Of a stretch of 64,000 nucleotides of DNA, positions 34,010 through 44,460 are shown in pieces. Each line of letters begins with the position of its first letter. The first letter of the stretch is position 1. Origin of the DNA: Mycoplasmopsis agassizii (GTDB lineage Bacteria > Bacillota_I > Bacilli_A > Mycoplasmatales > Metamycoplasmataceae). The notes beneath the pieces were generated by a model. The model did not search any database and had not been told where the DNA came from. It was given only the letters and a program-made list of their open reading frames with translations. The position numbers and the translations under genes were made by a program. Where the stretch lies: the NCBI RefSeq assembly GCF_002276225.1, contig NZ_NQNY01000003.1, forward strand, positions 28,549 through 92,548. The letters run 5' to 3'.

Positions 34010-34552
34010 TCATGCAACTAATGATTTAACTAGTACTTTTTTAACAAGTTCAATTGACTGACTTCTATGTCTTACTAAACGGAAAATGTTGTTATTAATT
34101 TGGTAATTTTCAGCTGTAAAGTATTCACCAATATCAGCAAAGATTTTCGCAACTGATTGTGATTTATTGATTTCCAAGAAATCTTCAACTTTTTCAGTTG
34201 TCATTGAACGTACTTCAACATCTTTTTTATAAAATTCTAAGAAAACTTCATCAGGAATGATTTGTAGTAAACCATTGATAGAAATTAAAGTGCCTTCATC
34301 ATTAACAACAATCATCACGTTTTCAGCAATTACATAAACTAAACGTGCATCGTAAGTGTTTTTATTTCTAATTGAAATAATTAAAGCAAGAGCATCATGC
34401 ACTGTTACTGAAGTTTTTGATTGTTTTTCTGCAGTTAGTTCTTTAGGTGAACCATTGACAGAAATAACTGTGATTTTATCAATTACTTCTTCTGAGATTT
34501 TAATGATTTCTTTAAGTTCTTCAGGAACCATTGTTTTTAAAATTAAACTCAT
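34010..34552 (-). CDS. X0-cluster small protein (180 residues)
   Basis: A soluble protein of 180 residues with no recognised motif, lying between the gamma-like and the large membrane protein genes. The first ~100 residues look like a beta-rich domain (VIDKITVISVNGSP, ARLVYVIAENVMIVVNDEGTLISI) reminiscent in size and position of an epsilon-type subunit, but I see no sequence signature. The start ATG is 2 bases after the gamma-like stop. Confidence 0.75.
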   Translation of the reverse strand: MSLILKTMVPEELKEIIKISEEVIDKITVISVNGSPKELTAEKQSKTSVTVHDALALIISIRNKNTYDARLVYVIAENVMIVVNDEGTLISINGLLQIIPDEVFLEFYKKDVEVRSMTTEKVEDFLEINKSQSVAKIFADIGEYFTAENYQINNNIFRLVRHRSQSIELVKKVLVKSLVA

Positions 34553-34554
34553 GA

Positions 34555-35559
34555 TTAACCTTTCTTAACTTTCTCAGCAACGAATGTTTTGTATTTTTTA
34601 TAATCAACATCTGCACCTTTGCGTTTTTTTCTTGTTTTAAAGGCTGTATGCAAGATCATTGACTGTAAAGTTGTTTCTTCTTTACGAATGCGGTTAACTT
34701 GTAATTGCACTTCTGTTAGTTTTTCTTCTAGATCTTTTTTCTTTTGATCAAGAATTTGTAATTCAACTCTTAAGTCGGCAATTCTTTCTTCAATTTTTAC
34801 TTCAAAAATTAAACTTTTAATAATTGCCCGAGCGAATAAGTTATAGAAGTTAGCAATATCAGGTTGTCAAGTTGTTTTCTTTAAATCAATACTTTCAATA
34901 ATTTTAATGTATTGATTTGCTCATTCCATTTCTGGTGAAGTTTCAATAATTACAGCACCATCTTCATCAACCCTTTCACGTTTGATTTCTAGATCTTTTT
35001 TATCTAGTGGGAATAAAGTTTTTTCAACTAAACCTGTGGTGATAATATCGTTTTTAGTGAAAATCATTTTCACACGTCCAAAGATATTATTGTTTAATCC
35101 TAATTCAACTAGTGATGAGATTTTTTCGGCGAATTTAGCAATGTTTTCAAATTCGCTATATTCTAAGTTTTCAACAACTTGCAGACTGTATTTTTCTGCA
35201 AGTGCTGCTGTTTGTAAACCAACAGTTACAACGTAATCAGTTTTTTTAATGTCACGTTCAATTTGTTCTGTTAATTTAGCCAAGGCAACTTTTGAATAAT
35301 CATCAAGTTTTGAAGGATCAACTAAAATGAAAAATCCTGGTAGATTATTTTTTGCTTCATAGTAATCGTTGTATTTTTTTAATCAACGATTACTAATTTT
35401 ATTAAGTAGGTGGTTGTTTGCTGATTTAATGTTATTGATAACATTTAAATTTTCAATTTCAATACTTAATTTGCGCAATAACGTAATCTTAGAAATGTCA
35501 GTGTAATTATGATAGAACTCTAAACTGCGTTTTTTATCTTCTAGTTCATTTCTTTTCAT
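34555..35559 (-). CDS. F1-like X0 ATPase, gamma-like subunit
   Basis: A 334-residue protein, helical at both ends with a Rossmann-like middle (PGFFILVDPSKLDDYSK, DYVVTVGLQTAALAEKY), which fits the gamma pattern of N- and C-terminal coiled-coil helices around a central domain. The C-terminal part (ERIADLRVELQILDQKKKDLEEKL) is a clear coiled coil. Gamma would be the rotary stalk within the alpha/beta ring. Sequence divergence is large, so the call rests on shape and on the third position in the cluster. Good SD (AAAGGA) before ATG 35559. Confidence 0.78.
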
Positions 35560-35595
35560 TAGTTTCCTTTCTTGATTTTAATTACGTTATTAAAA

Positions 35596-36516
35596 TTAGT
35601 TTGCTTCAGCACTTGAATTTACTTTATCCACGTATTCTGAAGAAATTCTTGAATTAAATCATTTAGCAGCGTTTTCAGTGATGAATAATGAGTGAATTCC
35701 TTGAATATTTCTGATTAATAAAGATTCTTTAAAGAATTCAACTTCATGTCCATTTGATAAAGCATTTTCAATCATGATAATAAAAGTATCAATGATTTGT
35801 CTTCTATCTTCACCTGAGACAAATTGATCTCATTCAATTAAATTAACTGGAGACATTAATTTAGGGTTAGCTACAGTAATTGGTAAAACTGATGTTTTAG
35901 CAAAACGAACTGTATCAAAAATAATAATTGGGTTTAATAAAACTGCATAACCATTTGCTATATGTTTTACTACATCACTAATAAATTGGTGAATGTAATC
36001 TTCGATTTTTGATAGTTCAACAATTTTTCCATCATATAAATATAACTGAGTTTGTAGCGCTAAATCTTTAATAGTAAAGGCTGTGTTACGGCTCATAATT
36101 TCACCGTAGTTTCAACTTGACTTATTTAAAACTAAATCATAACTATCGTATGAATCAAGTCCTGATAAAGGTTTAGCATTTAAATCTTTATTATAAGTTT
36201 CAAGTAGTTCAATTTTTTCAGCACGTTTTCTTGAATCATCTTCAAGCACACGCATTTCTTCAATATCAAACATCGCACTAGCAGCGATTTCTCTAGTTTG
36301 TGAAAATAGATCAACATAATCCTTATTTTGATCTAACCCTCTTCATGATGATTCACTTTTAGGAATAATAGTTACACCTTGAGAAGCTAAATTTTCTAGT
36401 TCTTCAAGACCTTCTAATTTATCATCATCTGAATTATTTGTATTTAATGGTTGTGTTGAAGTTGCTCCAAATTCTTCAGCAATTAACTCATTTGTGTTTT
36501 TGTTTTTTCTTTTCAT
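35596..36516 (-). CDS. X0-cluster soluble protein (306 residues)
   Basis: A 306-residue acidic protein without membrane segments or known motifs. The N-terminal 70 residues are charged and probably disordered (NTNNSDDDKLEGLEELE); the rest is mixed alpha/beta. It is the second gene of the F1-like X0 cluster, 3 bases after the membrane protein gene. Homologues occur only in such clusters as far as I know; a structural or coupling role is inferred. Confidence 0.75.
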
Positions 36517-36519
36517 ATA

Positions 36520-38082
36520 TTAACCTTTCATTTCAGTTGTTTGTGCAACAGCGATTTTATCGCTTTCTTTTAAAGATAGTTTTTCAACTTCTTGTGTTTT
36601 TGATTCTTTTTTAGATTTGAATAATTTTACTCTTCCACCTGTAACTGCTAAGAAAGTTACAAAGATATTTACTAATAAAATTAAGAAAATTCCGATTGTT
36701 ACAATGATTGCTAATCATAGAGAAACATTTAATGATAAGAATGTTCTAATGATTGAAGCATCATCAATTGTTGAGAATAAAATTCCTAATAATAATGCTA
36801 ATCCAAAAAGAATTGATAAAACAGTCAAGGCTGTGTAGTTTTTAATATTTGGAGTTTTTAAATCAGTTATTTGATTGTAAACTGTCATTATTAAAAATCC
36901 TACACCTGTAATTGTTGTTAGGTAAATTGCAGATGTATGGTCAGGACCAACGATATTTGCAAATCCCATTAAAATCATGTTGACAACCAAGATTAAAAAT
37001 AAATAAACTGAAAATAACAATGAATTTTCTAAAGCATTTTTAGTTTTATTAATGGAACCATCTGGTGATAGACTTACTAGATTATCTTTACTATTTTTTA
37101 GTTTATTGCGTCTAGATCTTGTATGTCAAATATATAGACCAACTAAAATTGTACTTAATAAAGCACCTACAATAATGAACGCAGGATTGTTACTATTAGT
37201 TAAAGATAGAGAAAAACTTGTAGAGTTTGTTGCTAAAACAATTGGCTGTACAAACATAATAGCTGCGATGTTAAGAATTTCAAAAGTATATGCTTCTTTG
37301 TTTCTTTCGATCACCTCTAACTCACGGTTAGTTAGGTTTGAAATAACATTGTTTTTGAATAAGTTTGAATAAACAATTACAATTGTAAAATAAATTACTG
37401 TTAATACTGCAAGCACAATTAAAATAATTGTGTAAGCACTTTGTTGAGTTTGGTTTTGTTCTGCTACAGAAATTCCATACTCTCTTAAAATAACTCCATA
37501 AACTGGGAAGATCGCAACTCATGGCAATGCCAATAATGATGAGTGGAAAGTTTGTGGAAAAATTTGTTTAGAAATAATCATGAAGTAGATCAATATTGCG
37601 AACTGAATAACTCCATTAACTATTCCTATTACCATAAATAATGTTGTTCTTGTTACGATAGAATCATCGATTGCAGCACTTTCAACACGGTATGCAAAAG
37701 TTGCTACTAAAATCGATACTAGTAGCGAAGAAACAAAAAATAAAATAGCAATATGATATTTAACTGGTCAAATCATTCTTAGTGATCTACCAACAAATAA
37801 CATGACAGCCATTGAAGCTGCACCAATAACTCCTAATCAAATAATTCATCAAATACCCATATTATTCAAGTCAGCATTACTTGAATTGTAGCCTTGATTA
37901 ACTACTCAATTTGAAGATGTCAACAGTGCAGAAAAGATAGCAAAGATTAAATAAATGAAAAGTTTAAAAAGACGCACACTTAGTGGTCTTTTCCCCATAA
38001 CTTCAAGTTGAACGTTTACACTTATTTTTCGATTATCTCTTGTAGGCAATTCTGCAGTGTCCTGATTTTTATTTTTAGACAT
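36520..38082 (-). CDS. X0-cluster polytopic membrane protein
   Basis: A 520-residue protein with about 11-12 hydrophobic segments (for example FKLFIYLIFAIFSALL near 42, MVIGIVNGVIQFAILIYFM, TIILIVLAVLTVIYFTIVIV and, close to the end, LAIIVTIGIFLILLVNIFV), a soluble N-terminus and a charged C-terminus. As first gene of the F1-like X0 cluster it probably provides the membrane base that F0 provides in ATP synthase; it has no similarity to subunits a or c that I can see. The long AT-rich region upstream holds the likely promoter. Confidence 0.8.
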
Positions 38083-38504
38083 TAATTCCTTTCTAGATAA
38101 TTTTGTAAAAATTGTAGAACTATGATGAGTAAAAAATTAGCAAATCAAATTCTTGTTTTTATTTTAGCAAATTAATGCTCAACTTTTTAAAAATAGGTAA
38201 GCATCTTTTTGAAAAAGATAAAATAAATAATATTGAATTTTTTAAGCAAAAAGTCAGTTTTTGAGTACTTTTTATACTCAAAAACTACTTTTTTCGCTTT
38301 TTTAGTAGTTTCTGATTTTGTTCATCTTTGACAAAATCATTGCTCCTTCTTAAAAAAACAACTATATCTGTAAGAAAAATATATCTAGATATATTTAAAT
38401 ATTATTTTTTACAAAAAAACTTTGCTGTTATATAATAATTAATATAATATATCTATTATTTAATAATATAATATAAACATATACAAAATCATATTGGAGT
38501 ACAA
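38083..38504. promoter_or_regulatory. Divergent intergenic region with three hairpins
   Basis: No gene is seen. Between the X0 cluster (minus) and the DUF2188-like gene (plus) lie three perfect inverted repeats: 38256-38267 with 38275-38286 (12 bp), 38282-38289 with 38304-38311 (8 bp), and 38313-38321 with 38331-38339 (9 bp). The first two share bases 38282-38286 and cannot form together. The part 38420-38480 is made almost only of A and T, with several TATAAT-like boxes on both strands that could serve both genes. Confidence 0.55.
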
Positions 38505-38750
38505 ATGGGTACAGAAACAAAAGAATCAAACTTAACAAATACTTATTACTTAGTTCCTACACGTGATAAAGATGGAAAACCTAATGGTTGAGAAATCAAA
38601 CGTGGTAACTCACAAAGAGCAAGTAAAAAAACTGCAACTAAAGAAGAAGCTTTAGAAGCAGTTAAAAAAATGGCAGCTAATCTAGGTGCTACAGTAATTA
38701 TTTATAAACAAGATGGTTCTATCCAAAAAACAATGTCACTTAAAAAATAA
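38505..38750 (+). CDS. DUF2188-like small protein
   Basis: An 81-residue protein with one TGA-Trp, overlooked if TGA is read as stop. It has the pattern of the DUF2188 family: YYLVPTRDKDGKPNGWEIKRG, then RASKKTATKEEALEAVKKMA, then ATVIIYKQDGSIQKTMS. Function of the family is unknown. GGAG lies 7 nt before the ATG. A bidirectional terminator follows. Confidence 0.85.
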
Positions 38751-38770
38751 TTTAAGTGTCGAATATTAAA

Positions 38771-38804
38771 AAAACTAACGTTGCAATTTTGCCGTTAGTT
38801 TTTT
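38771..38804. terminator. Bidirectional terminator
   Basis: A 10-bp perfect stem (38771-38780 with 38793-38802) with A- and T-runs outside, between two convergent genes; it overlaps the last codons of the minus-strand gene. Confidence 0.8.
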
Positions 38805-39406
38805 CTTATATTATTTTTAATCACTTCAATATCTTTTAAATAAGTAGTTTCATCTCTTAAATTAAACTCATCAAAATAGATGTCAATAGCATCTATTTTT
38901 GTTCCTAATTTCTGAGCTATTTTTAACGCTTCATTAACTAGATATTTATGCTCATGAATAAACTTTGAAGAAAAATATCAACTACTAATATTAAGAAAAC
39001 TATCTAAAATATTAAACAGAAATCCTAGTGTTTTGATGTATCCATTTTCATCAGTTTTAAAGGCTCTTATGCTTAGTTTAAACTCTAAACTATTTAAATG
39101 ATTATGTTTTAAATTTGGTTCATATTGAACTAAATTTAGACTCTTTAAATCCTTATAAATCAAGCCATTATTAAAGTAATGAATTAAATTATTTTCACCT
39201 ATTTCTAGTACTAATAAATTATTTAATTTAGTTAGATCAAAATTGACTATCTTTAAAAAATCAATGGCTTGTCTAGTTAAGCATAGTTTTCTATTAAAAA
39301 AATCTTGATCATTCTTTTTATTTTCTAAATAAAAAGAATTTGAAAATGAACTAACATCAATTAGTTCATTTTCTTTTTTATTAACGCAAATTATTTTATT
39401 AAGCAT
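38795..39406 (-). CDS. Protein of unknown function (203 residues)
   Basis: A 203-residue protein with one TGA-Trp, mixed charge, no signal peptide or membrane segment, and no motif I recognise. The middle part is Leu/Asn-rich (FDLTKLNNLLVLEIGENNLIHYF) and the end is a charged alpha/beta stretch. It starts 3 bases after the stop of the membrane protein gene upstream, so the two are probably one transcript. Confidence 0.7.
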
Positions 39407-39409
39407 TTG

Positions 39410-40216
39410 TTATTGTCTTACAAATATCATTGTAATGTAATATAGCATGTAAATATAGAAATAGAAGATCTGAAATGCTGAAGCAATACTTGTAGCAATA
39501 ACTTCACTAACAGTTAAACGTTGTCCTAGCTTTTCAATAAATTGAGCACGCCTTTTAATCATATGCATTTCAATTGCTGTTAAGATAAAAAATACTAAGA
39601 CAACTGCTGCAACTATTGCAACTGCTATTCAACTATTAAATACAAATCAACTTACAATTGTTGTTACTAATAGAGCAACAACTGCAAAAGCTAAAGCGAT
39701 ATATCATTTTGTTAAGTCAAAAAATTTTGACATCCCAACTGCTCCTGCAAACACTAAAAAGACTCCAGGAATTGCTAATGTTAGAATTATTTGATAACTT
39801 TCAAATTCAAATGATTTTCAAATAAAAGAAATTAATAAACTAAACATTAAGCTGACACTGATTAGCATCAAGACTGTCATTGAAATTTTGACTTTATCAT
39901 TAACACGAGGGCGAATAAACATATCAATTAACATAACAGCCAAAGTAAAAATTCCTAGTGCTGTGAAAATCACACTTCCATAAGGCAAGGCCATGATTTT
40001 CTCATACACTCCTAAATAAGCAAAAAGCCATGTTAAGAAAACAAAAATCATGACAAATAAACCAAAAAAGCCAAAGGTTAAAGCATAATAACTTTTTTTA
40101 GTAAATAAAACTGACTTTTTAGAATGGTTACGAATGTCACCTTCAGTTAAATATTTATACTTTGCATCCACTTCTTGTGGTACATTGTTTTTTTCTTCGT
40201 TAAATTCTTGATTCAT
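39410..40216 (-). CDS. Seven-helix membrane protein, Bax inhibitor-1-like (tentative)
   Basis: A 268-residue protein with a soluble N-terminus of about 40 residues and seven predicted membrane segments (YYALTFGFFGLFVMIFVFL through AFQIFYFYMLYYITMIFV). Length, number of helices and the charged loop IEMHMIKRRAQ before the last helix recall the Bax inhibitor-1/YccA family, which many mycoplasmas encode, but no decisive motif was found. TGA codons are Trp. It lies 35 bases after whiA. Confidence 0.6.
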
Positions 40217-40250
40217 TGCTTTATTATAGCAATGAATCTTAAAAAACTAG

Positions 40251-41102
40251 TTATTTATAACTGTTATAAATCTTTTTTAATTTTCTGATCCAATGGTGCA
40301 GACCTGAACGAGAAATAACAATGCCTTCTTCTTCAAGATATTCTTTTAATGATTCTAAAGAATCATAAGGATTTTCTTTTTTAAGTTTAAAAAAGAAAAT
40401 CTGTTCTTGGCTAAAATGATATTCAAGCTCTTTATTAAAGATAAAATCAATCATAATTAAGTGTTCTTTACTAGCTTTAACTATTTTAGAACTATTTAAT
40501 AGATCTAAATTAGCCTGCTTTGCTGCATAGGAAATCGTGTCTTTATCTAAAATGTTTTCCATAAAAGCAAAAAAAGAATCTTTTGCTTTAATAAATTTTA
40601 AAAAATCGCTAATTTCATCTTTTTTCTTTAAATAAGCCACATAGCGTTCTTTACGTTTAATAATTTTGAAGTTAAATTCTAAGTCACTTTCATTAAAATA
40701 ATCTTGAATTTCTTTTAAGGTTTCTTCAGATTTAGCTAAAAATTCTAGATGATGACCCGTATTAATTCCTGAACTAATACTACCTCTAGCAAGAAAAATA
40801 CCTGCAAAGTAGGCCCAAACATATTTTTTGTTGATTTTAGCAAGACTTTTTAAATAAGTCTTGCTAAAAATGATTAAGTCTTTACGCTTATTACTAATAC
40901 CTTGTTCGATATTATTAATAATTGCTAAAGATAATAATTTCATGCGTATTGACTCATTACTAATACGGCAACTTAAAATATTTTGATTATATGAATCAGG
41001 CTCACCTGCTACCGTGATAAAGCCGTTAATCAGTTCTTTAAATTCTTTTTCATTGTATTTAAGGCGTAGAATTTCATTTTTAAGATTTAATGTAAAACTC
41101 AT
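40251..41102 (-). CDS. whiA: DNA-binding protein WhiA
   Basis: WhiA is a conserved protein with a LAGLIDADG-like N-terminal domain and a C-terminal helix-turn-helix, found in nearly all Gram-positive bacteria and mollicutes. The 283-residue product shows AYFAGIFLARGSISS with HHLEF (the family's AFLRGLFLAGGSV-type block) and a C-terminal HTH ending SRSGLHHWIRKLKKI. In mycoplasmas it has been linked to regulation of ribosomal protein genes; here it is next to the 5S rRNA gene. Confidence 0.9.
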   Translation of the reverse strand: MSFTLNLKNEILRLKYNEKEFKELINGFITVAGEPDSYNQNILSCRISNESIRMKLLSLAIINNIEQGISNKRKDLIIFSKTYLKSLAKINKKYVWAYFAGIFLARGSISSGINTGHHLEFLAKSEETLKEIQDYFNESDLEFNFKIIKRKERYVAYLKKKDEISDFLKFIKAKDSFFAFMENILDKDTISYAAKQANLDLLNSSKIVKASKEHLIMIDFIFNKELEYHFSQEQIFFFKLKKENPYDSLESLKEYLEEEGIVISRSGLHHWIRKLKKIYNSYK

Positions 41103-41144
41103 AGATTCCTTAAATGATAACTTAATTTTAAAAGAAATAAAAAA

Positions 41145-41246
41145 AGCGGCGACCTATCTTCCCTTTTCAGGTATTTTCGGCGCAATAAAGCTTGACTACT
41201 GAGTTCGGAATGGTATCAGGTATACTTTATGCTATGACCACTGTAA
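41145..41246 (-). rRNA. rrf: 5S ribosomal RNA
   Basis: The minus strand carries the 5S pattern: GTGGTCATAGCA near the 5' end, CCGAACTCAGTAGTCAAG in the loop B/C region and GATAGGTCGCCGC at the 3' end; AGTGG and CCGCT close helix I. Length is about 102 nt, short as in other mycoplasmas. A T-run follows the 3' end. It is separated from 16S-23S, which is common in the hominis group. The ends are estimated to within a few bases. Confidence 0.93.
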
Positions 41247-41250
41247 AAAT

Positions 41251-41280
41251 ATAATAGCATAAAAAAATCTGACTGTGTAA
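41251..41280 (-). promoter_or_regulatory. 5S rRNA promoter
   Basis: On the minus strand TTACAC (41280-41275), an 18-bp spacer and TATTAT (41256-41251) preceded by TGC. This lies just upstream of the 5S 5' end. Confidence 0.6.
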
Positions 41281-41570
41281 AAAAATTTCAAAATTTTTTT
41301 CGGGGCTTTTTTAGTATGAAAAAGACCTTTTTAGAATAACTAAAATAGTCAGAAATAATACTAATGAACTCAGCAAATCTTCATTACTTACTAAAAATTT
41401 TTTATAAATTAGTTACTCAATTAATACACTACTATTTATATATAAACAGTTTATTAATATTTCCTCTTAATGTTTTCCCATAAAAATAAACTCATTAATT
41501 TTATTTACAAAAATGAAAAAACTGAAAAGTCAAATAAATAGTAATTTTCTTTAGTTATAATTAAATTATT
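41281..41570. other. Intergenic region upstream of the 5S and coiled-coil genes
   Basis: About 290 bases without a gene. I see only A+T-rich sequence, a run GGGGC near 41302 and, at the right end, a TATAAT (41556-41561) placed so that transcription would start at or near the ATG at 41571, i.e. a possible leaderless message. Confidence 0.5.
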
Positions 41571-42206
41571 ATGAATGATAGAGATTCAAAAATAGTAGTT
41601 AGTAAAGCTTCTAAAACAGTTAAAGAATTATTAAGGACACACGATATGAAAGAAACAGTTCATTTAGTTATAATTGATCCAGAAACTGGTAGAGCAAAAT
41701 ACAAATACGAAGCAGAAGGCGACCCTTTGCCGCCTATATTACCACCACCGCCAAGTCCAGGTGATGATGAACCATTTAATAAGGAGTGAGTTTTAAAGCA
41801 AATAAGATTAGCAGTAGGTGATGCTGTAATTATTTTACGTTCTGAAAGTCAACAAATGGAGAAAAGAATTGAACAAAAATTTGATGCTAAAATAGACCAA
41901 GTTGCAAATGAACTAAGATCTGAGATGAAAGAAAATAATGAAGAACTAAGATCTGAGATGAAAGAAAATAATGAAGAACTAAGATCTGAGATGAAAGAAA
42001 ATAACAAAGAAATTCGTTCGGAAATGAATGCAAATAAAGAAGAACTTCAATCTGAAATAAAAAAAGTTAGATCTGAAAATAAAAAGGAAAATGAAAAACT
42101 TCGTTCGGAGATGAAGGAAGGGTTTGAAAAATCAGAAAAGCAAAACAAGGAAACTAATAAAAAGCTTGATATGCTTTTAGAACTTATTAAAAAGGATAAA
42201 AAGTAA
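41571..42206 (+). CDS. Coiled-coil protein with 11-residue repeats
   Basis: A 211-residue protein with one TGA-Trp at 41787. It has an N-terminal part with EYRP-like DPETGRAKYKYEAEGD, a proline-rich linker (PLPPILPPPPSPGDDEP, about 53-69), and a long coiled coil starting near residue 85. The coiled coil contains ELRSEMKENNE three times in tandem (33-base DNA repeats) and related units after it. It resembles the repeat-containing coiled-coil families of mycoplasmas (MAG6090-like/DUF16); function unknown. No SD is seen, consistent with a leaderless message. Confidence 0.75.
41910..42008 (+). repeat. Three tandem 33-bp repeats in the coiled-coil gene
   Basis: Copies begin at 41910, 41943 and 41976. 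The first two are identical over 33 bases and the third begins to differ near its end. Each codes 11 residues (ELRSEMKENNE), a hendecad unit. Confidence 0.85.
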
Positions 42207-42612
42207 ACTTTTTTATTTCTAGAGCAAACATTGCAGTTTGCTCTTTTTTATTTCTAATTATTAAAAACCTTAAATAAAACATCTTAATTAAGTTTATTTA
42301 TAGTGGAAATTGTTATATGAATCAATTTTTGTATTAATAATTTATTCTAAAAAATTGAAATTATTTCAATTTAGTTAATATCATTTACTATAATATTTAA
42401 AAATATTTCAATTTTAAGACACCTTATTTAGTTTAATCTGATAATCTGTAATAATTTTTTAGCAAATTTAAAAACAATGATTAGCCCTTTTAATCAGATA
42501 TCTATTATCTATCCTAGCAACAATATTTAAAATATTACCTAGCAATAAGTTATTAGCTAAGATTTTTTCACTTTGCATATTTATTTTTAATCAAATCAGA
42601 AAGCAGGTTTTA
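42207..42612. other. Intergenic region before the symporter gene
   Basis: No gene. It begins with a strong terminator (42221-42250). A TATAAT at 42389-42394 could start a message with a leader of about 210 bases. The leader contains CCTAGCAA twice, around 42515 and 42538, flanking an AATATT/AATATT palindrome. No known riboswitch is recognised. Confidence 0.45.
42221..42250 (+). terminator. Terminator after the coiled-coil gene
   Basis: A 9-bp perfect stem (42221-42229 with 42236-42244), 6-nt loop, T-run on the plus strand. Confidence 0.9.
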
Positions 42613-44424
42613 ATGAACACTGGAACAAGTCAAAACCCAGTCTATCAAGCTTCCAAAGCATCATTTTTTGGTGGCGATTGAGCAGTTTTGACTATTTATT
42701 TAATCCTTACTCTAGGAGTTGGGGTTGTTGCTTTTTTCTATTCAAAAATCAAAAAAGAAAAAGGTACAAGTAATTATTTTACAGGGGGAGGGAAGACTCC
42801 TGGCATAGTTGTAGGTCTTAGCATTTGGGCCACAACTTTATCATCACTAACCTATCTAGCAGTGCCCGGAAATAGTTTCTCTAACGGCTGAATGTTTGCT
42901 TTTGCACAGTTAACAATTCTACTATTCATGCCGATTTTAATCAAATATATTGTGCCCTTCTTTAGAAGGTTAAAGCAAAATACAGCTTATGCTTATATCG
43001 GCGTAAGATTTCATAAATCAATCAGATATATCACCTCAATTGCTTTTATAATTTTTCATATTTTTAGAATGGCAATTGTTTTATATATACCAATTACAGC
43101 CCTTACTTTATTTATAGACTTGAATGTCTACGCCATTATTTTTATAGTTGGTGCTTTAGTCGTAGTTTCTACCTTAATAGGTGGAATGAAGGCTGTTTTA
43201 TGAGCAGATGCTATTCAAGGCGTTGTCTTATTAGGTGGAATCATCATTGTTATGATCTTTGGGCTTGCTCAAACTGATTGAGCAAGTGCTTCACTTGCTT
43301 ATCATCCAGTTTTTAACTTATCATCAATTCAAGTTACTCTAGTTAGTGGAGGAATCTTATTTATCTTTATTTCTAACTATGTTAATACTATTTATCAATA
43401 TGTTGGCTCTCAAGATGTTGTACAGCGTTATCGCTCAAACAAAGATATTCGTAAAACTAACAAAGCAATTTGAGTTAACTTAATCATGGGAGCAATCACC
43501 ATTTTACTATTTTATGGTGTAGGTTCAGTTTTATATTCTTATTATTCATCATTAGGTTTAACAAACTTAACTATTTCTGCAGTTACAGGAATAAATAATA
43601 CTGCAGGTAATCAACTACTACCATTTTTTATAGTTACAGTTTTACCAGCAGGTTTATCAGGACTACTTATTTCAGCAGTTTTTGCTGCAGCACAAAGCAC
43701 GATCTCTTCATCTTTATCTGCTTTAACTAATACAATTGTAGTTGACTTTATTCAGACTTTAGCACCTAGTTTTAAAACAGGCAATTTAACTGAAAAACAA
43801 GATAAAAAACTAAAACAAATTTCGCTTATTTTAGTAGCAGTTTTTGGAGCAATCGCAGTTGCACTAGCAATGGTCTTTGCTCATACAGGTCAAGGAGATT
43901 TCATTAGGTATTTCTTATCAATAGTTTCACTATTAGGTGGACCAACTGCTGCAATTTTCATTCTAGGAATCTTTACAAAAAGAACAGATTGAATTTCAGC
44001 GCTAACAGGTTTAATTTTAGGATTTGTAGTTGGAATTGCCTTTTGAATTCCAACTCAAAACTTTATACCAATAGAACAAAGACTAAGATTAGCATCAGAA
44101 ATTTGAGGATTTATTCCTTTCACAGTTTCACTAGTTAGTGGTTATGTAATTGCTAGAATTTTAGGATTACTAAAAATAAGAGTCAATGGAAAATCAAATG
44201 TTAACCTGACAATTTGAACCACTACAAGTGAGTTCAAAAAACTAATTGTCCTTGAAAGTCAATTTTCAAAATTAAATACTAAACTTGAAAAAAAACATAA
44301 TAAGGAAAATCAAGTTTGAAAATTCTGACAGAAAAAAGATAAATTTGAAATTGACTATAACCATTCAATTTATCAAGAAATTCAATCGCTAACAAATCAA
44401 GTTGCTAGTCAGACTACCAATTAG
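42613..44424 (+). CDS. Sodium:solute symporter (SSS), probable sialic acid importer
   Basis: A 603-residue transporter with about 13 membrane segments and SSS signatures: YFTGGGKTPGIVVGLSIWATTLSSLTYL near the N-terminus (the substrate/Na site region), LIGGMKAVLWADAIQGVVL, and VVQRYRSNKDIRK, plus the block LPAGLSGLLISAVFAAAQSTISSSLSALTN. The C-terminal 70 residues are soluble and charged. The substrate is not visible from sequence, but the gene is followed after 36 bases by a sialidase, and sialic acid importers of this family (NanT/SiaT type) are known, so sialic acid is the best guess. Confidence 0.88.
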
Positions 44425-44460
44425 ATTTATAAATATTTTTAGAAATCAGTTTCTTAAATT

